A stretch of DNA of 64,000 bases. Origin: Bisporella sp. PMI_857 (lineage: Eukaryota > Ascomycota > Leotiomycetes > Helotiales > Helotiaceae). Of this stretch, positions 33,784 through 45,222 are shown one piece after another (the stretch's first letter is position 1; each line of letters begins with the position of its first letter). The notes beneath the pieces are model-generated. The model saw only the letters and a program-made list of their open reading frames with translations. It ran no database searches and was not told where the DNA came from. The stretch covers positions 496,001 to 560,000 of the forward strand of contig JAJSPD010000001.1 of assembly GCA_021307315.1 (NCBI GenBank). The letters are read 5' to 3'. The position numbers were made by a program, and so were the translations under genes.

Positions 33784-35753
33784 AATGACCTTGGATTATC
33801 TTTACCAGAAAAGAGTCATTGGCTCCGGTTCGATCGTTCGAATTGCTCCACGGATGACTGATGATTGCAGAATAGCGCTAAATTGTGAAGGATACAAGCA
33901 ATTTAAAGTGATTAGATTCAAGTTCGTGGTGAAAACGAGCATCCCGAGGTGTTTTCTACGTAAATCCTGAATATGTGAATATATCTTAAAATACTAGCTT
34001 TTGAGAAAAGGGCGGGAATATTCCTAGGAAAACCCTAATCGCCACGGCCGCTAATCTGTACTTTCGATGCCAAAAAGTTACAATATAAGTAACGTATAGA
34101 AAGAGCTCTATCTATGCTCCTTGGCGTAGATCTCAAGCGAGAGGACAAGTACTAATCACGAGTATAATTTCCTAACGAGCTGATACGCGCATATCTCTAT
34201 ATATCGTACGTTCTTACCTTGGAAGTGCATGTATGCCATGACGCCAGCGTCAGTTTCGCTATCCCTTAGGTTTAAATTTCAGCCTCAGCCCGGTCCAAAT
34301 CCTTCACGTCTGAAAGACGATCAAGGCGGGAGCCAGAGTCAGTAGCTTTTCCCTACTATTGCATGAGCAGCTGTTGGAGCTGTTGCTGGGGTTTTAGAGT
34401 GACAAGGGGCTTGCAGTCAGTACAAGCTAGCATTCTCGTTTAACATACGGAGCGCTGATAAGGCCCGCACGGATGAGGATACCTACCAGGTTGCAGTGGG
34501 AGGCGCGATGGCTTTGGTGCGAGTATGGGGGTAGGCTGACCGCCAGTCCGTATCATTGGGCATGCTACACTTTCAAAAGACAAAGGATAAGGCCCATACC
34601 TGACGGGATTTTGTCTCGCTTGGGATGCAGCTATAGGTATCACCAGTCTCCAGACAGGTCTTGGAATTGGAGAAGCTGCAGCTTATGAGAGCGTGTTGCC
34701 GTTCCTAGCAGCTTGAAGGCGAATGCGGACACATATATTACAGAAGTCCATTGTGGAATTGGTAATGTGAGCGCTTTTGGACAAGTCAGTATGATGAATT
34801 TTGATATATTATTATATAGGATCTCATGATTGCTGGTCATGCTGGGATGAACTCAGGGATAATAATGGGATAAGGAGACATTATAAACCAGAATTTGCTT
34901 ATAACTTGAAATACAAGGTTGTTCTGTAAGACGCATCTGATCGTTCTCACTTATCACTCACTTTTACTGCCCAATCTAGTCCATTAGAATCTCAGAATAA
35001 TAGCTTCATATCACAATTAGTTTTCAAGTGTAGGTTCTCTTTGTCCTATTACTGACAAACAAATGATTTAGCAATCGTCCTTTTACTTCTTGCCCAGAAG
35101 CATCGACCAAGGAGGTCTTGTAGCAGTTACAACAACAACCTGAACAAGGTAGATTCCACCGTTTCCAGACAAAGAGAACAGTCGCTGGCACAGATACTCG
35201 TTTATATCTCGGCACGCCTCGTCACTCCAATGATGTATGATTAGTGAAACAATCACAAGGGCATATGCATAGATAAATATTGCTAGACGCTAAACAGAAA
35301 TATTGAAGCAGGACGCAGACTTTCGGGCGGGATATCATTGCACATCGGGTATAACGGCTCGGCTAATCGGCATCCAAGACCGGATACTCGGATAGGGCTT
35401 ATGCTTCTAACTTTAGATCAGCCTTCCTACTCATAGAGGTATGGACTAAAAGTGTCTATAAGCCCGAGACAGAGTTAACACGTGTCGTACCAACTCTAAC
35501 CGTACCATTAGCAAAAGTTTTCGAAGCTCATAACTCGCATATCTCTACCTCCGCAAACGCCCAGGTGAGTTTCCGATCTTGGCGTAACATAGTGGCGGCT
35601 GAGATGCAGTAGCTGCCCCTCAATTGCTAGCCACGGGCTCACAGCCTCCATAGCTTCGCGCAAAACAAAACATTATTAGAACCCCTCTTCTCACCGTCTC
35701 TGTATTCCTTGATACTTGACACCTAATTCAGGTATTCTCTCCTACAATTTAAA
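33784..35753. other. Gene-free 2-kb stretch
   Basis: No coding region with splice support or family similarity was found on either strand. Composition is mixed, with short open frames only. It may include 3' UTR, promoter and old repeat sequence. Confidence 0.4.
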
Positions 35754-37166
35754 ATGCCTAGCAAAGGAATTGACGTCTACTCTTATATCGCGGTTCCAGG
35801 TGGTCAAATTGACTTCTCTGTGCCTGGTACCAATTTGGTCAAGAATGAGTTAAGAGAGTTCAGAAAAGATCACTTGGAGGTAGATAAGAACAATATAAAG
35901 GGCGCCTTCAACTTCTCGGGGGCTTTCTCGTTCAGAGTCACCCATAATGGCAACCAGATTACCCAACAAAGCGTCGAAATCAACGCTTTGACAGGTGGTC
36001 TGGGGGAGAGTACAATGGCCTCCATGGAGAACCAAATCTCCATCATAATCAACGACGTGGTGGTCTGTTACGGATTCTATGACTCGGGGCCAGGAGTGGC
36101 AGGCTTACCTAGTAGCAATCAATGCTATGTCACCGTCACCCCCAATCACTCTAGCTGGATGGCTCAGATCGCGCCTCAAGGGTCTCCTCAAGCACAAAAG
36201 CCTTTCCATAAGATGTTTCTTCCAGCGGCACATGATATAGGGATGAATAGCATGCAGTCGTCGAATGCCGTCCTCCTTAGCACAGCACTCGTCGACGTCC
36301 TCACCTCTATCAACCCAGTATTCTCTAAGATAGTAGGTAAACTGTCGCATTCCGTAGCGAAGCAAATGGCGCCTGCGATTGTTTCTGGATTGGCCATTAC
36401 GCAAAAGGATACTCTAGCCAGCATTCTTAGCATTGGCGCACGGTATTTCGAGTTTCGGCCAGCATATTTGCACAAAGCCATTCGAGGTAACGCCACCATT
36501 CCAGACGTTCTCTACTTCTCCCACTCTGCAATCCCAGGCATGCCATACGAAGTATTTCTCAGGGACACCGTCGAATTCTTGGTCGCACATCCGCTCGAGA
36601 TTGTAGTCGTGCAAAATCGCTGGGATGGTGTACCAGGCGACTGCCCCCATCCAAGCGATGAGGATCTCAACAGATATCTTCAGACAGCCATTGATGGTTC
36701 CAACGGCGCCCTCGTTGCGGGGTCTTTGGACGATATGCGGAATCTGACAATAGAGCAATTACGCGAGCAGCGCAAGCGCCTTATCGTGGGAGGAAACTGG
36801 GACAGTTTTTCAACCTACACAGACGAAGGCAACGCGACCATTACTGGGGATACGATCCGCGCACAATTTGAGTCATTGGGAAACTCGCTGCAAGTATGCG
36901 CCGGAAAGCCGTTCACGAATCTGCAGTGCCAGGCTACCGCAACCAACCTCCCCGAGGTAGTTGCTTACAGTGTTATGGCTGCAGACACCTCAAATTCTTG
37001 CCTCCTGGCGACAAAACCTATCTGCGATTCGAAAACGTTGCCGTGGATCAAAGACAATGGTGGAAGGTTAGATCCGAATCAGTTGCAGGTTGTGATGAAT
37101 GATTTCTTCGATGGCGCAACGGCCGACGTTTGTATCGAGTGGAGCAGGCGTAGACTGGAAAATTAG
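35754..37166 (+). CDS. PLC-like phosphodiesterase (PI-PLC X-type TIM barrel)
   Basis: A single exon encodes 470 residues. The N-terminal 130 or so residues form a beta-rich domain without a signal peptide. The barrel follows: LPAAHDIGM holds the first catalytic-type His, GARYFEFRPAYL the metal-site acidic residue and Arg, and LYFSHSAIPGM the second His. EIVVVQNRWDG and the C-terminal segment DNGGRLDPNQLQVVMNDFFD also fit the PLC-like phosphodiesterase superfamily, including bacterial-type PI-PLC. These enzymes cleave phosphoinositides, GPI or related phosphodiesters. The substrate and the location are uncertain. The lack of introns is unlike most genes in the window. Confidence 0.8.
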   Translation: MPSKGIDVYSYIAVPGGQIDFSVPGTNLVKNELREFRKDHLEVDKNNIKGAFNFSGAFSFRVTHNGNQITQQSVEINALTGGLGESTMASMENQISIIINDVVVCYGFYDSGPGVAGLPSSNQCYVTVTPNHSSWMAQIAPQGSPQAQKPFHKMFLPAAHDIGMNSMQSSNAVLLSTALVDVLTSINPVFSKIVGKLSHSVAKQMAPAIVSGLAITQKDTLASILSIGARYFEFRPAYLHKAIRGNATIPDVLYFSHSAIPGMPYEVFLRDTVEFLVAHPLEIVVVQNRWDGVPGDCPHPSDEDLNRYLQTAIDGSNGALVAGSLDDMRNLTIEQLREQRKRLIVGGNWDSFSTYTDEGNATITGDTIRAQFESLGNSLQVCAGKPFTNLQCQATATNLPEVVAYSVMAADTSNSCLLATKPICDSKTLPWIKDNGGRLDPNQLQVVMNDFFDGATADVCIEWSRRRLEN

Positions 37167-38276
37167 AGGCCGAGGCCTGTAACCTTAGCGCGGCTAACGC
37201 CTAGCTCCACAGGCAGTTCCTTGAGATGATTGTTTGCTGCTTGCCTGTCTGTTGAGGTCCTACTAAAATTCCCATACATTATTGGAAAAATGCAATATAT
37301 CTCCGGCCCACGCTATTGATTGTTTTGTCTTGTTTTTCTTATTTCTAGATTGGACGACTCCGAGTCAGCCACAATCCTAAACGGATATCTCTAAGCGACA
37401 TATTTCACCTCACATCCAGTTCATCCTCCATAACCATCCCCCACAGCTTCACTCTTCCTGTCTAAGCACAAGCCCTCATCCTAAATAGCTAAAACCCAAG
37501 GCGCACTCGCAGCAGCCCACACCTCAAAGAGGGGGGGGGGGAGGTTCTCCCAGTAAAAATAACGAAGATAACTCGCGAGCCCGTGCGAGACAACAACCTA
37601 AAGCGGGAAATGCCCAGCCGTCAATATTTCCTTGCAGAGAGCGCTTGACTAAACGGTACCACGCGCCGGGGAGCATATTGTCCCGATCAGGTAAATGGAC
37701 GATTCAGATGTGCAACAAAATCTTTTTTCCCCTTCGTACTTTGGATGGATGGGAGAAGGAAGTGGGCTTTGATTCGTGCTGGCTGAAAGGATGGCGGTAG
37801 CTTATTTGGGGGGTATGCGGTAAGATGGCTGGTTCTTGTATGTGTACGTATGGCCAGACGCGGTTAGCTGAAGAAAGTCATATATAAAATAAATATGTGA
37901 TATATATCCTCCACATATGGATATTTAAGAGTTTAGAATAAGCATACAAGTCTAGGGTATTATTGGTGGGAATCAGATTCAAAGGCGCCATAAGACGAGC
38001 ATCAGATATGTTCGGTGCGAACGGCGAGTATCAATGGTACAGACAAGTCTTGATCAAAATTCATTGCTTTTGCATTCATTAAGTCGCCGCTATGCTCCCC
38101 CCAAAATCATGAGGCCATCCTCCATTTTTCCTTGCCCAAATCCATCAATATGAGCCCATCGAATAATCAAACTGAAAAAGAAAACCCGAAAATAACGCCT
38201 TGGTATCAAAACACAATATACACAATTCAAGCCACTGCCATTACCACTTGCACGTTTCCGGTGCAGTCACGATCGA
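37167..38276. other. Intergenic region with a G11 tract
   Basis: A convergent spacer between the PLC-like and tricalbin genes. A run of eleven G lies at 37531-37541. No gene is supported, and the right part is likely the tricalbin 3' UTR. Confidence 0.45.
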
Positions 38277-41200
38277 TCATGCGTTGGGAGTTGCCTCTCG
38301 GCTGCTTCTGCCAGCATCCTTCTTGCTCAAGAAGCTCCTCCTCAAGCCCGAGTTCCGTGGTGAATCAGACACGCCGTTGCTCTCATTAAGCACGAAATTG
38401 CTCTTAACCACAACACTACCACTGCCGGCCTTAACAACCTTCTCCTCACCAGTTCCGCTCTCATCGACAACTAGCAGACCCTCTCCAAGATCATCATCGC
38501 TGCCGAAAGTGTTATGTCCCTTGACCTGGACCTGGAATTGTGTATCCGCTGAGCAAGAGCACTTGAAGTTTTCCTTCGGGAATATTACGCTGCCGGAAGG
38601 AGATTTGATATGATCGGTCTTGTGGATAGTTTTCGACTTCGTTCCTAGTTGTTTAACGTAGACCATGACATTTGAGGATGGCGGGTATCCCGTAGCTGAG
38701 ACAATTGTGAAATTCGCGGTGCCCGTGGGTGGGTTGACCATTTGACTGTTTACGGAAGCTGCGCCAAAGCTCTTTGTACGACTATGTCCTAGAGTTGCTC
38801 CAGCGGACGTGCCGGGAGGAGTCAGGTTTTCTACAGGCGCAACAGGAGCAGCACGCTTTGGCATGGTAAGCGTATCACCATTGGTCGCTTCGTCAGATCC
38901 CAGAGTAGAGCCATTGGCATCCTCGTCCTTCTTCTTGGACTTGAATCCATGGCGGATGAATGATGCACCTTTGCCGACGCCATGTGCTGCAAGACCGACG
39001 CCTTTGATAGGAGCCCCTGCTACACCCGTGACTATCTTTCCTGGAGTAGCGAATGTACCAGAGAAAGTTGACGAACCTTGTCGGGAACGCGTAACGTAGT
39101 TTGGACGGAACAAGAGCCGCAAGCGTATCGACCCAGACTTTCCATCGAGGGCCAGATTAAATTCTTGCGCTCTGATAGGATCTAAAATGTTAAGGTTGAT
39201 TTCTGCGGCGCCGAGGAAATCTGCTTTGTCACCGAAGTCCCAGTCGTAAATCTTGACATTGAACTTCGCAGCTGTTCTTGACACAATATCAACCTCAAAG
39301 AATTCATTCCAGGCAGGTGTTAAAGTCTTCTTTTGCACCTTAGTCTTAAAGACCGTGTTCCCGTTCAGATCAAACTTGCAATAGGGGTCGCTGTAGCCGT
39401 TCCGATCGGCAGAAGGAAGATCTGATGCATCGAGGACGTCAACCCGCAATTTACCCATGTTATTTATACTCTCGCTAGGATCGAGTCGCATGTTGACTGG
39501 TATATACTTCAAACTAACTTTGATGCTGCTCGTTTGACCATCTTCGTCTTTCAGCTTGAGAATAGTTGGGTTGTTCTGAATTAGTTAGTAGAGGGAATAA
39601 ATGACTAAGATGCAAAATCTTACAAGACACTGTTTGAGTGTATCCAAAGTGTTGCCGCTTAGTCGTGCAACCGTTTCGACCTTTTTGTCATCTAGTTTCT
39701 CGCCCTTCTCGCGAATACGAAGCGTAATCTTAGAGAAATCAAGTTCTCGAACAAAACAGTCACCAATCTCATCTAGCTTGGACTTCTTAGTTCTGATTAG
39801 CGATGAAGAGTATGATGGGAAAGCCATATCGTCCATAACCACTTCCACATGTACATTCGAATGTGTGAGCTCAGTATCGAGAATCTTGAAAATAATAAGC
39901 CCCGACTCATATTTGAGTAGCTCCTCCGGAGTGAGCCGTATCTTAGGAAGTTTCTTGTCTTCTGTTGTCTCCTCTTGCTCTTTCTCTCCTTCGGCAAGCT
40001 TCTTTGCAATGGAAGCGTTCGAATCGGAATCAGAATCTGTCTTTGAGTTTTCCTGAGTGACAGCATCCTTCTCCGAGTCAACAGATATCTTGCCTCGCTC
40101 AGATGACTTCTTAGCGGCAGATTCTTCTTCGTCGTCTTCAGGATCTGCAATGTTGAGGCATGGATAGAAGGCGGCAGTAAAGTTAAGAGTTCCTTTGGGA
40201 GAGCCTTTGCCGTGGATTCGAAGGGTGCCTGCTTGTGCTTTCTTGGTATCATGTACGAGGAACTCGCCACTTTCTGCCTGTATAATATAATCGGAGGCTA
40301 GCACTTCTACCGATCCTAAGGTACGGTCGCTGCCTACGGATTCTTGATCCATGACCTCAAGGATTAGCTTCTCTCGGGCGCTATGTACTGGCACATAGAT
40401 AACTTCGTCCCAATCGGGGTTGAGATTATTTTGAAAGGTTACGGTACGCCCTTTCTCTATACCAGACAAGAGTACACGTCCGTAAGGATCTGATTTTCCT
40501 AAAGTCTCAACATTTCGGAGGTCTCGTGCATTCTTGAAGTGAAATCTCATGACACCAATTGGCGTGACATAGCCGCCTGTGCCCGCACCGATGCCTGAAA
40601 GTGCCACTGGCTTCCATTGTAAAGTCATCTTCGCTTTTCCGGTCTTCGCACTGGCTAGATTATACCAATCTTGGCCCTTCTCCATCAATCGCAGCATGTC
40701 ATCGAGCTTGATTTGATACGTGCCCAAGATAGGGTCAGTAGCGAGATCACGGTCATCCTTGATAACAAGCCCAAGCTTCGCCGTCTTCCTATCAGTGATG
40801 AGAATCTCTGTAGACCCATTGTCCCAGATCGGGTTGTTTGTTCGTTTTAGTTTCCTTGTGACATGAATCTCCTTGTTATTAAGCAGCAATACAGCATAAG
40901 GATTTAATTGACCAATGAGACTTTTGGTACCATCCAAATTTTTGGCTTGCTCGATGGTAAAACGAGCAATGCCAGTGTTTGACTCTGGCGGCGGCTCTTT
41001 CTTCCCATCAATCTCGCGTCCTTCAAGCACTGGAAAGAATCGGAAATCTGCTGAAAGAGCACCTCGCGGCTTGCCGTTGGCCATGACTTCAAGCTGTTCA
41101 TTCTCGTGCTCTGTAATTTCTTGGACTCTCTCCAGAGGAAAGCTTGCAGTCCCGAGCTCTTTATCTTTCCGGTACTCGTTGTAGTCGAAGACTTGTAATG

Positions 41201-43133
41201 TGACAATATCGTTGAATGAAGTGACGATGACATATTTGGTCTCATTCCACTTAGGACTAGCGTTTTCTTTAATGATCTTGGTCTGTGCCAGAGCGGCTCC
41301 ATTGTTAAAGGAGATAACAGCGTAGGGATCTGGAGTCCCTGCGAACTTATCTGTATTCTTGAGCCCATGAGCCCCGTGAAGAGTAATCGCCATAACGCCG
41401 ATAGCCTGATCAACGGGCGAGCCAGATAGCATCTTTGCTACTTCAATAGGGAAAACGTTTGGCGCATACATGATTGGGCCAATGTTAGCGTGAATCTGCT
41501 CCAAAATGAACGACTCCAATCCAGGAATGAAGTTGATATCAAAGCCGAGGGTTTCACCTCCAAGCGGTTTACATACATAATCAATGGCTTATCCAATAGT
41601 TAGTACAGCGTTCCAGAAAAAAAAGTCAAAAGGCAAAAAGGATATGTATAAGACGCTCTCCTGGAGGCAAGCGATTTTATCCAGATGATCCTTGCGTCTG
41701 AGGTGACCACCACGGAGGTGCTCTATCTCGAGACAAAGCCTGTAAAGCTCCTAGGGAAGGAGGGATGCTTGCTCCACTTAGGGCTAATGTTGATGCAAGC
41801 CCAATCTAGGAGGGCAAGAGAAATAGTGAAAGTGTTACTTACTTGGACGTTCCAAGAAACAAATCTCGACCTTTTCGACATGAGGGAACGGGATCTGAAG
41901 CTTGATCTTGACTCGCATAAGCCCGGAGAATGCCATGTCCTCAACAATAACATCTAGACCCTTGCTAATCATTGCTTTACCAATTCTGATCTCTAGGACA
42001 ACTTTTGGATTGACCTTGTTCTTGATTTGGCGTGAAGTCATATCTGCATGATCATTTGGTGTGAAACTAAACTTCCAGTCCATGAGCACAACATCGTCTT
42101 CAGCTTTTGGATACGTCTTGACATGTTCCATGCGTGGAGGCTTGGTTCCCAGCGTGAATGTCTTCATACGAAGACTGTCTAGGAAAGCTGGTGTTGAAGT
42201 ACTTAGCACTTGATCAACAGAGTTTATAATCGTCTCTGCGAGAACTGGCTGGAAAATCGGCCAGAATTTGACCATGAAGCTATTGATCCACTCCAGACTC
42301 TCCGTGTCTGTCTCCAATTTATGTTTTGCAAGTTCTCGGTTCACATCGTCTCTAAAATTACGCCGCACCCGGCGGATCGATGTCCTATAGTATGTTCCAC
42401 AGATAGCCATAATCAAAAAGACCCAGGCGAGGCCACCACCAAGAATGCCTACCACCCATGTCGAGAGGCATGCAAATATTATAACAGCCGTGTTATGGTA
42501 CCAATCTTAAGTGAGCATGTGTTAGAAATGTTGTTAAAATAATAGTGATATCTAAACATACCTCCAAAGAACTTGTCATCCAGCTTGCCTTCAATCCAGG
42601 TCTGATGATCTGCGAGATTGTCCCCATCGACATCGATATCGTCGGGATTTCCAAACCTTGGAGCCCAACCCGTTCGCTCAATCCACCTCTCGTTCTCATC
42701 CCCGTCAACGATCCCATTGACACCATTTGTTAGCGGTTTCCCATCCGCACCTTTCGCGGGCGGAGCAGGGGCGATAGCTCCAGCCGTAGTTGGTGTAGGT
42801 AAATCGTATGCTCCAGGCTTTCCATCATCTATGTCGGTAGCTACAGCTACCCCTTTTGATTTGTGTACGTGGTGAAATCCTTCTGGTACGCGCTATACAT
42901 AACCGTCAGCAGAACATTCCTGCGTTGTGGGCAGGCATACGTACAGCGCGAGCCTGTGCAGCTTTCTCTTCAGGACTGGCATCGGGATCGAATGTGAAAG
43001 CTGGGACACCTGCTTTTTTACTCTCCTCTACCATTTTCTTTTGTGCATCGTCAGCAGTCACTGAGCTGTTGGGGTCATTGGCCATTTCCACAGCACCATG
43101 GGTCTTGATCTCTGCAGCCTCAGACGACGCCAT
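38277..43133 (-). CDS. Tricalbin, ER-plasma membrane tether with SMP and C2 domains
   Basis: Five exons, 42945-43133, 42562-42892, 41843-42505, 39624-41587 and 38277-39575, give about 1481 residues. After a disordered, charged N-terminus, a hydrophobic hairpin lies at residues 175-213 (ER anchor). The lipid-transfer SMP domain spans roughly 240-395, with NSFMVKFWPIFQPVLAETI and DVVLMDWKFSF. Then come C2 domains: from about 458 (TPDPYAVISF), a second with GQLNPYAVLLL, a third with KSDPYGRVLL, and a fourth near residue 1070 (GYSDPYCKFDL). Domain order matches yeast Tcb1-3, which tether cortical ER to the plasma membrane and move lipids under calcium control. The third intron is 255 nt, long for this window, but has a perfect TACTAAC branch site. 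Confidence 0.94.
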
Positions 43134-45222
43134 GTTGGCGGAGCTCTAGCTATGAATATGCAATTGAGGCTGATGACATATAACACCTAGCAATGGAGGA
43201 GAGAGGGTTGATTTGAAGGTGAAAGCTGCCTGACGGATCGGAGATATTGTCAATGATCGCAATCGAGGTGTAGGAGGAGAGCAATGTTCACAGGGCCTGA
43301 ACAGGTTTATCTTTCGACAAGTATTGACGGGGTTGGCAGTGACGAGGCTTGGCGTATATCCGTAGCTTTGCAGTGGGGCGGGAATCCCTGTAGAGCTGGA
43401 ACTGGTGGAAGCATCCGCGCCGTGGGAGTTCCCACTTACCGATGATGATGATGATGATGATGATGACCAAGTAAGAGGAGATGAATTATCAGATGAATGG
43501 AATCGGCTGGAATCTGAACAGGCTTGTATAAAGACGATTGTTTGGGAAGGAAAAAAAACAGAATGAAACTAAACATGACATCATCTTTTCATGTAAAACA
43601 ACAACAACTCATCAGGACTAAAACATTGCATTCTATTTTGTACTATAGCGCAGGAATCCCCTCCACCCCCCTTCCCCCAGCCTGGAATCTGCATCTCGGT
43701 TACAGTAGTTCAAGGAAGGCAGGGGGTCTGTTGGGCGATCTGGCGTCACTGTGATCTTGCTTGGTGGCATTTCATTGCAACCTCCAGAAATGCGCCTTGT
43801 ACCAATTGGTGCTATATGCTTTATGGATGGCCGAGGACTTTTATCATCCTTAAATAAAAATAACAAAAAACAAACATCAGAGATGGTTTGGACTACGCTT
43901 CATCGGTGTATTGATGGAGGTAATAATAATTCATTATTAAAGTCACTAATTTAACTAGAAGGAAACCCGTTCTACTAATAGACGGGATGTACAGCCATCG
44001 TGGCTTCGTGCGGTTCATCGATGCAAGATGGTTGTGCAGTGTAACGGACTGAACACCAACTATATCGAAACAATGCCCTACAAAAATCCAAAGAAACATC
44101 ATGCGGACTGCGCTATCAAATTCGGAATTTGCTGTGTAAGGAAATATATCTTGGTCTTCCTTCTCAGTCTGCTACTGTACTGTACATAAAATTTAGTACA
44201 CTTGCGCGGCACGGCTATTCCGTTATATCAGCTTGGCTTGTATTCAGTTGCAGTCGTCTGTCACCTAAACCCGCTCACCATTGCGCTCTTGTACTTGTAC
44301 CTGAACGGGTCGATGCCACCAAAAGGAAAATTCCGATCTGATCTACTGGATGGTATGCAGCTTTGGACTAAGCCTTCTTATGATACTCTAGCCTCTAACG
44401 CGCTCTCGAAAAGAGCCGACACTATCAACTGCCTAAAAGGCCTATATCTTTGGCGTTGATAAAAACGTAGGGAGGCGAGGAAGCCTATCGATTGGTCAAT
44501 TGCTGGTGCTACAGCATGACAGGCAAGGGTCGCTGTTGACGGTATTACCGCATATCACAGCATGGCATGGCCGTGCTCGATATTCACTATATTGTTCATC
44601 ACCTTCGACATGAATGCCAAAGACCAGACTGATATCTTGTCGTGAAAAGTCGACATGAGCATGCCTAACATCACAGGGCAAGGCCGCCCAGATCAAATGT
44701 CTCCGAATGAGGGGCAAGGCCACGTGCCACAGGACGATAGATACTGTACAGTTTAGCAACAGTGCCTGAAAATGACCCCACCAATGCCCTATTCCATCAG
44801 CCTTAGTCGAACGTCATTGGACATCTCGCAGACCAAACACCACATCACGCATTGAGGTATTAATAACTTCAGGGGTCCTATTCCCAGAAAACCAGAAAGA
44901 AAGACCCCATCACTGGCAACCGTACAGCTATTATTCCAACTGGCTTGGGATCCAACCTGCATTTCCTTCTTTGAGTGAGTGCTGGCTGGCTTGGATTGGG
45001 CTCTGAGCTCGGAGCTTGCTCTTTGCTACTAGGGAGTCGACCTCCCCTCACTCACTCTAGCTGATCTGGAAACTCGAGTGCAGTTTCATCATCCAATGCT
45101 ACCTTCAAGTTTTGGGCAATTTCAGTCTGACTCAAGAGTTTTCTGTCTGGATCCACAACCTTCTCTCTTATTTCTTCACTCTCTAATTGTTGCAGATTGG
45201 AGCGCGTCTCGAACGTGCGAGC
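43134..45222. promoter_or_regulatory. Divergent promoter region, tricalbin and the gene at 45223
   Basis: About 2 kb between two divergent genes, with no gene supported. A (GAT)8 microsatellite lies at 43441-43466 in the probable tricalbin 5' region. Short open frames at 43.5-45.3 kb overlap on both strands and look random. Confidence 0.45.
43441..43466. repeat. (GAT)8 microsatellite
   Basis: An uninterrupted GAT trinucleotide run of 26 bases lies about 300 bp upstream of the tricalbin start codon. Length polymorphism between strains is likely. Confidence 0.9.

Noticed and set aside
33820..33860. GGTTCGATCGTTCGA resembling a tRNA T-loop
   Set aside because: No acceptor, D or anticodon stems can be formed around it.
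41588..41842. Possible extra exon inside the long tricalbin intron
   Set aside because: Using the internal acceptor CCTAG leads to an in-frame stop before any donor, and the full 255-nt intron has a perfect branch site.
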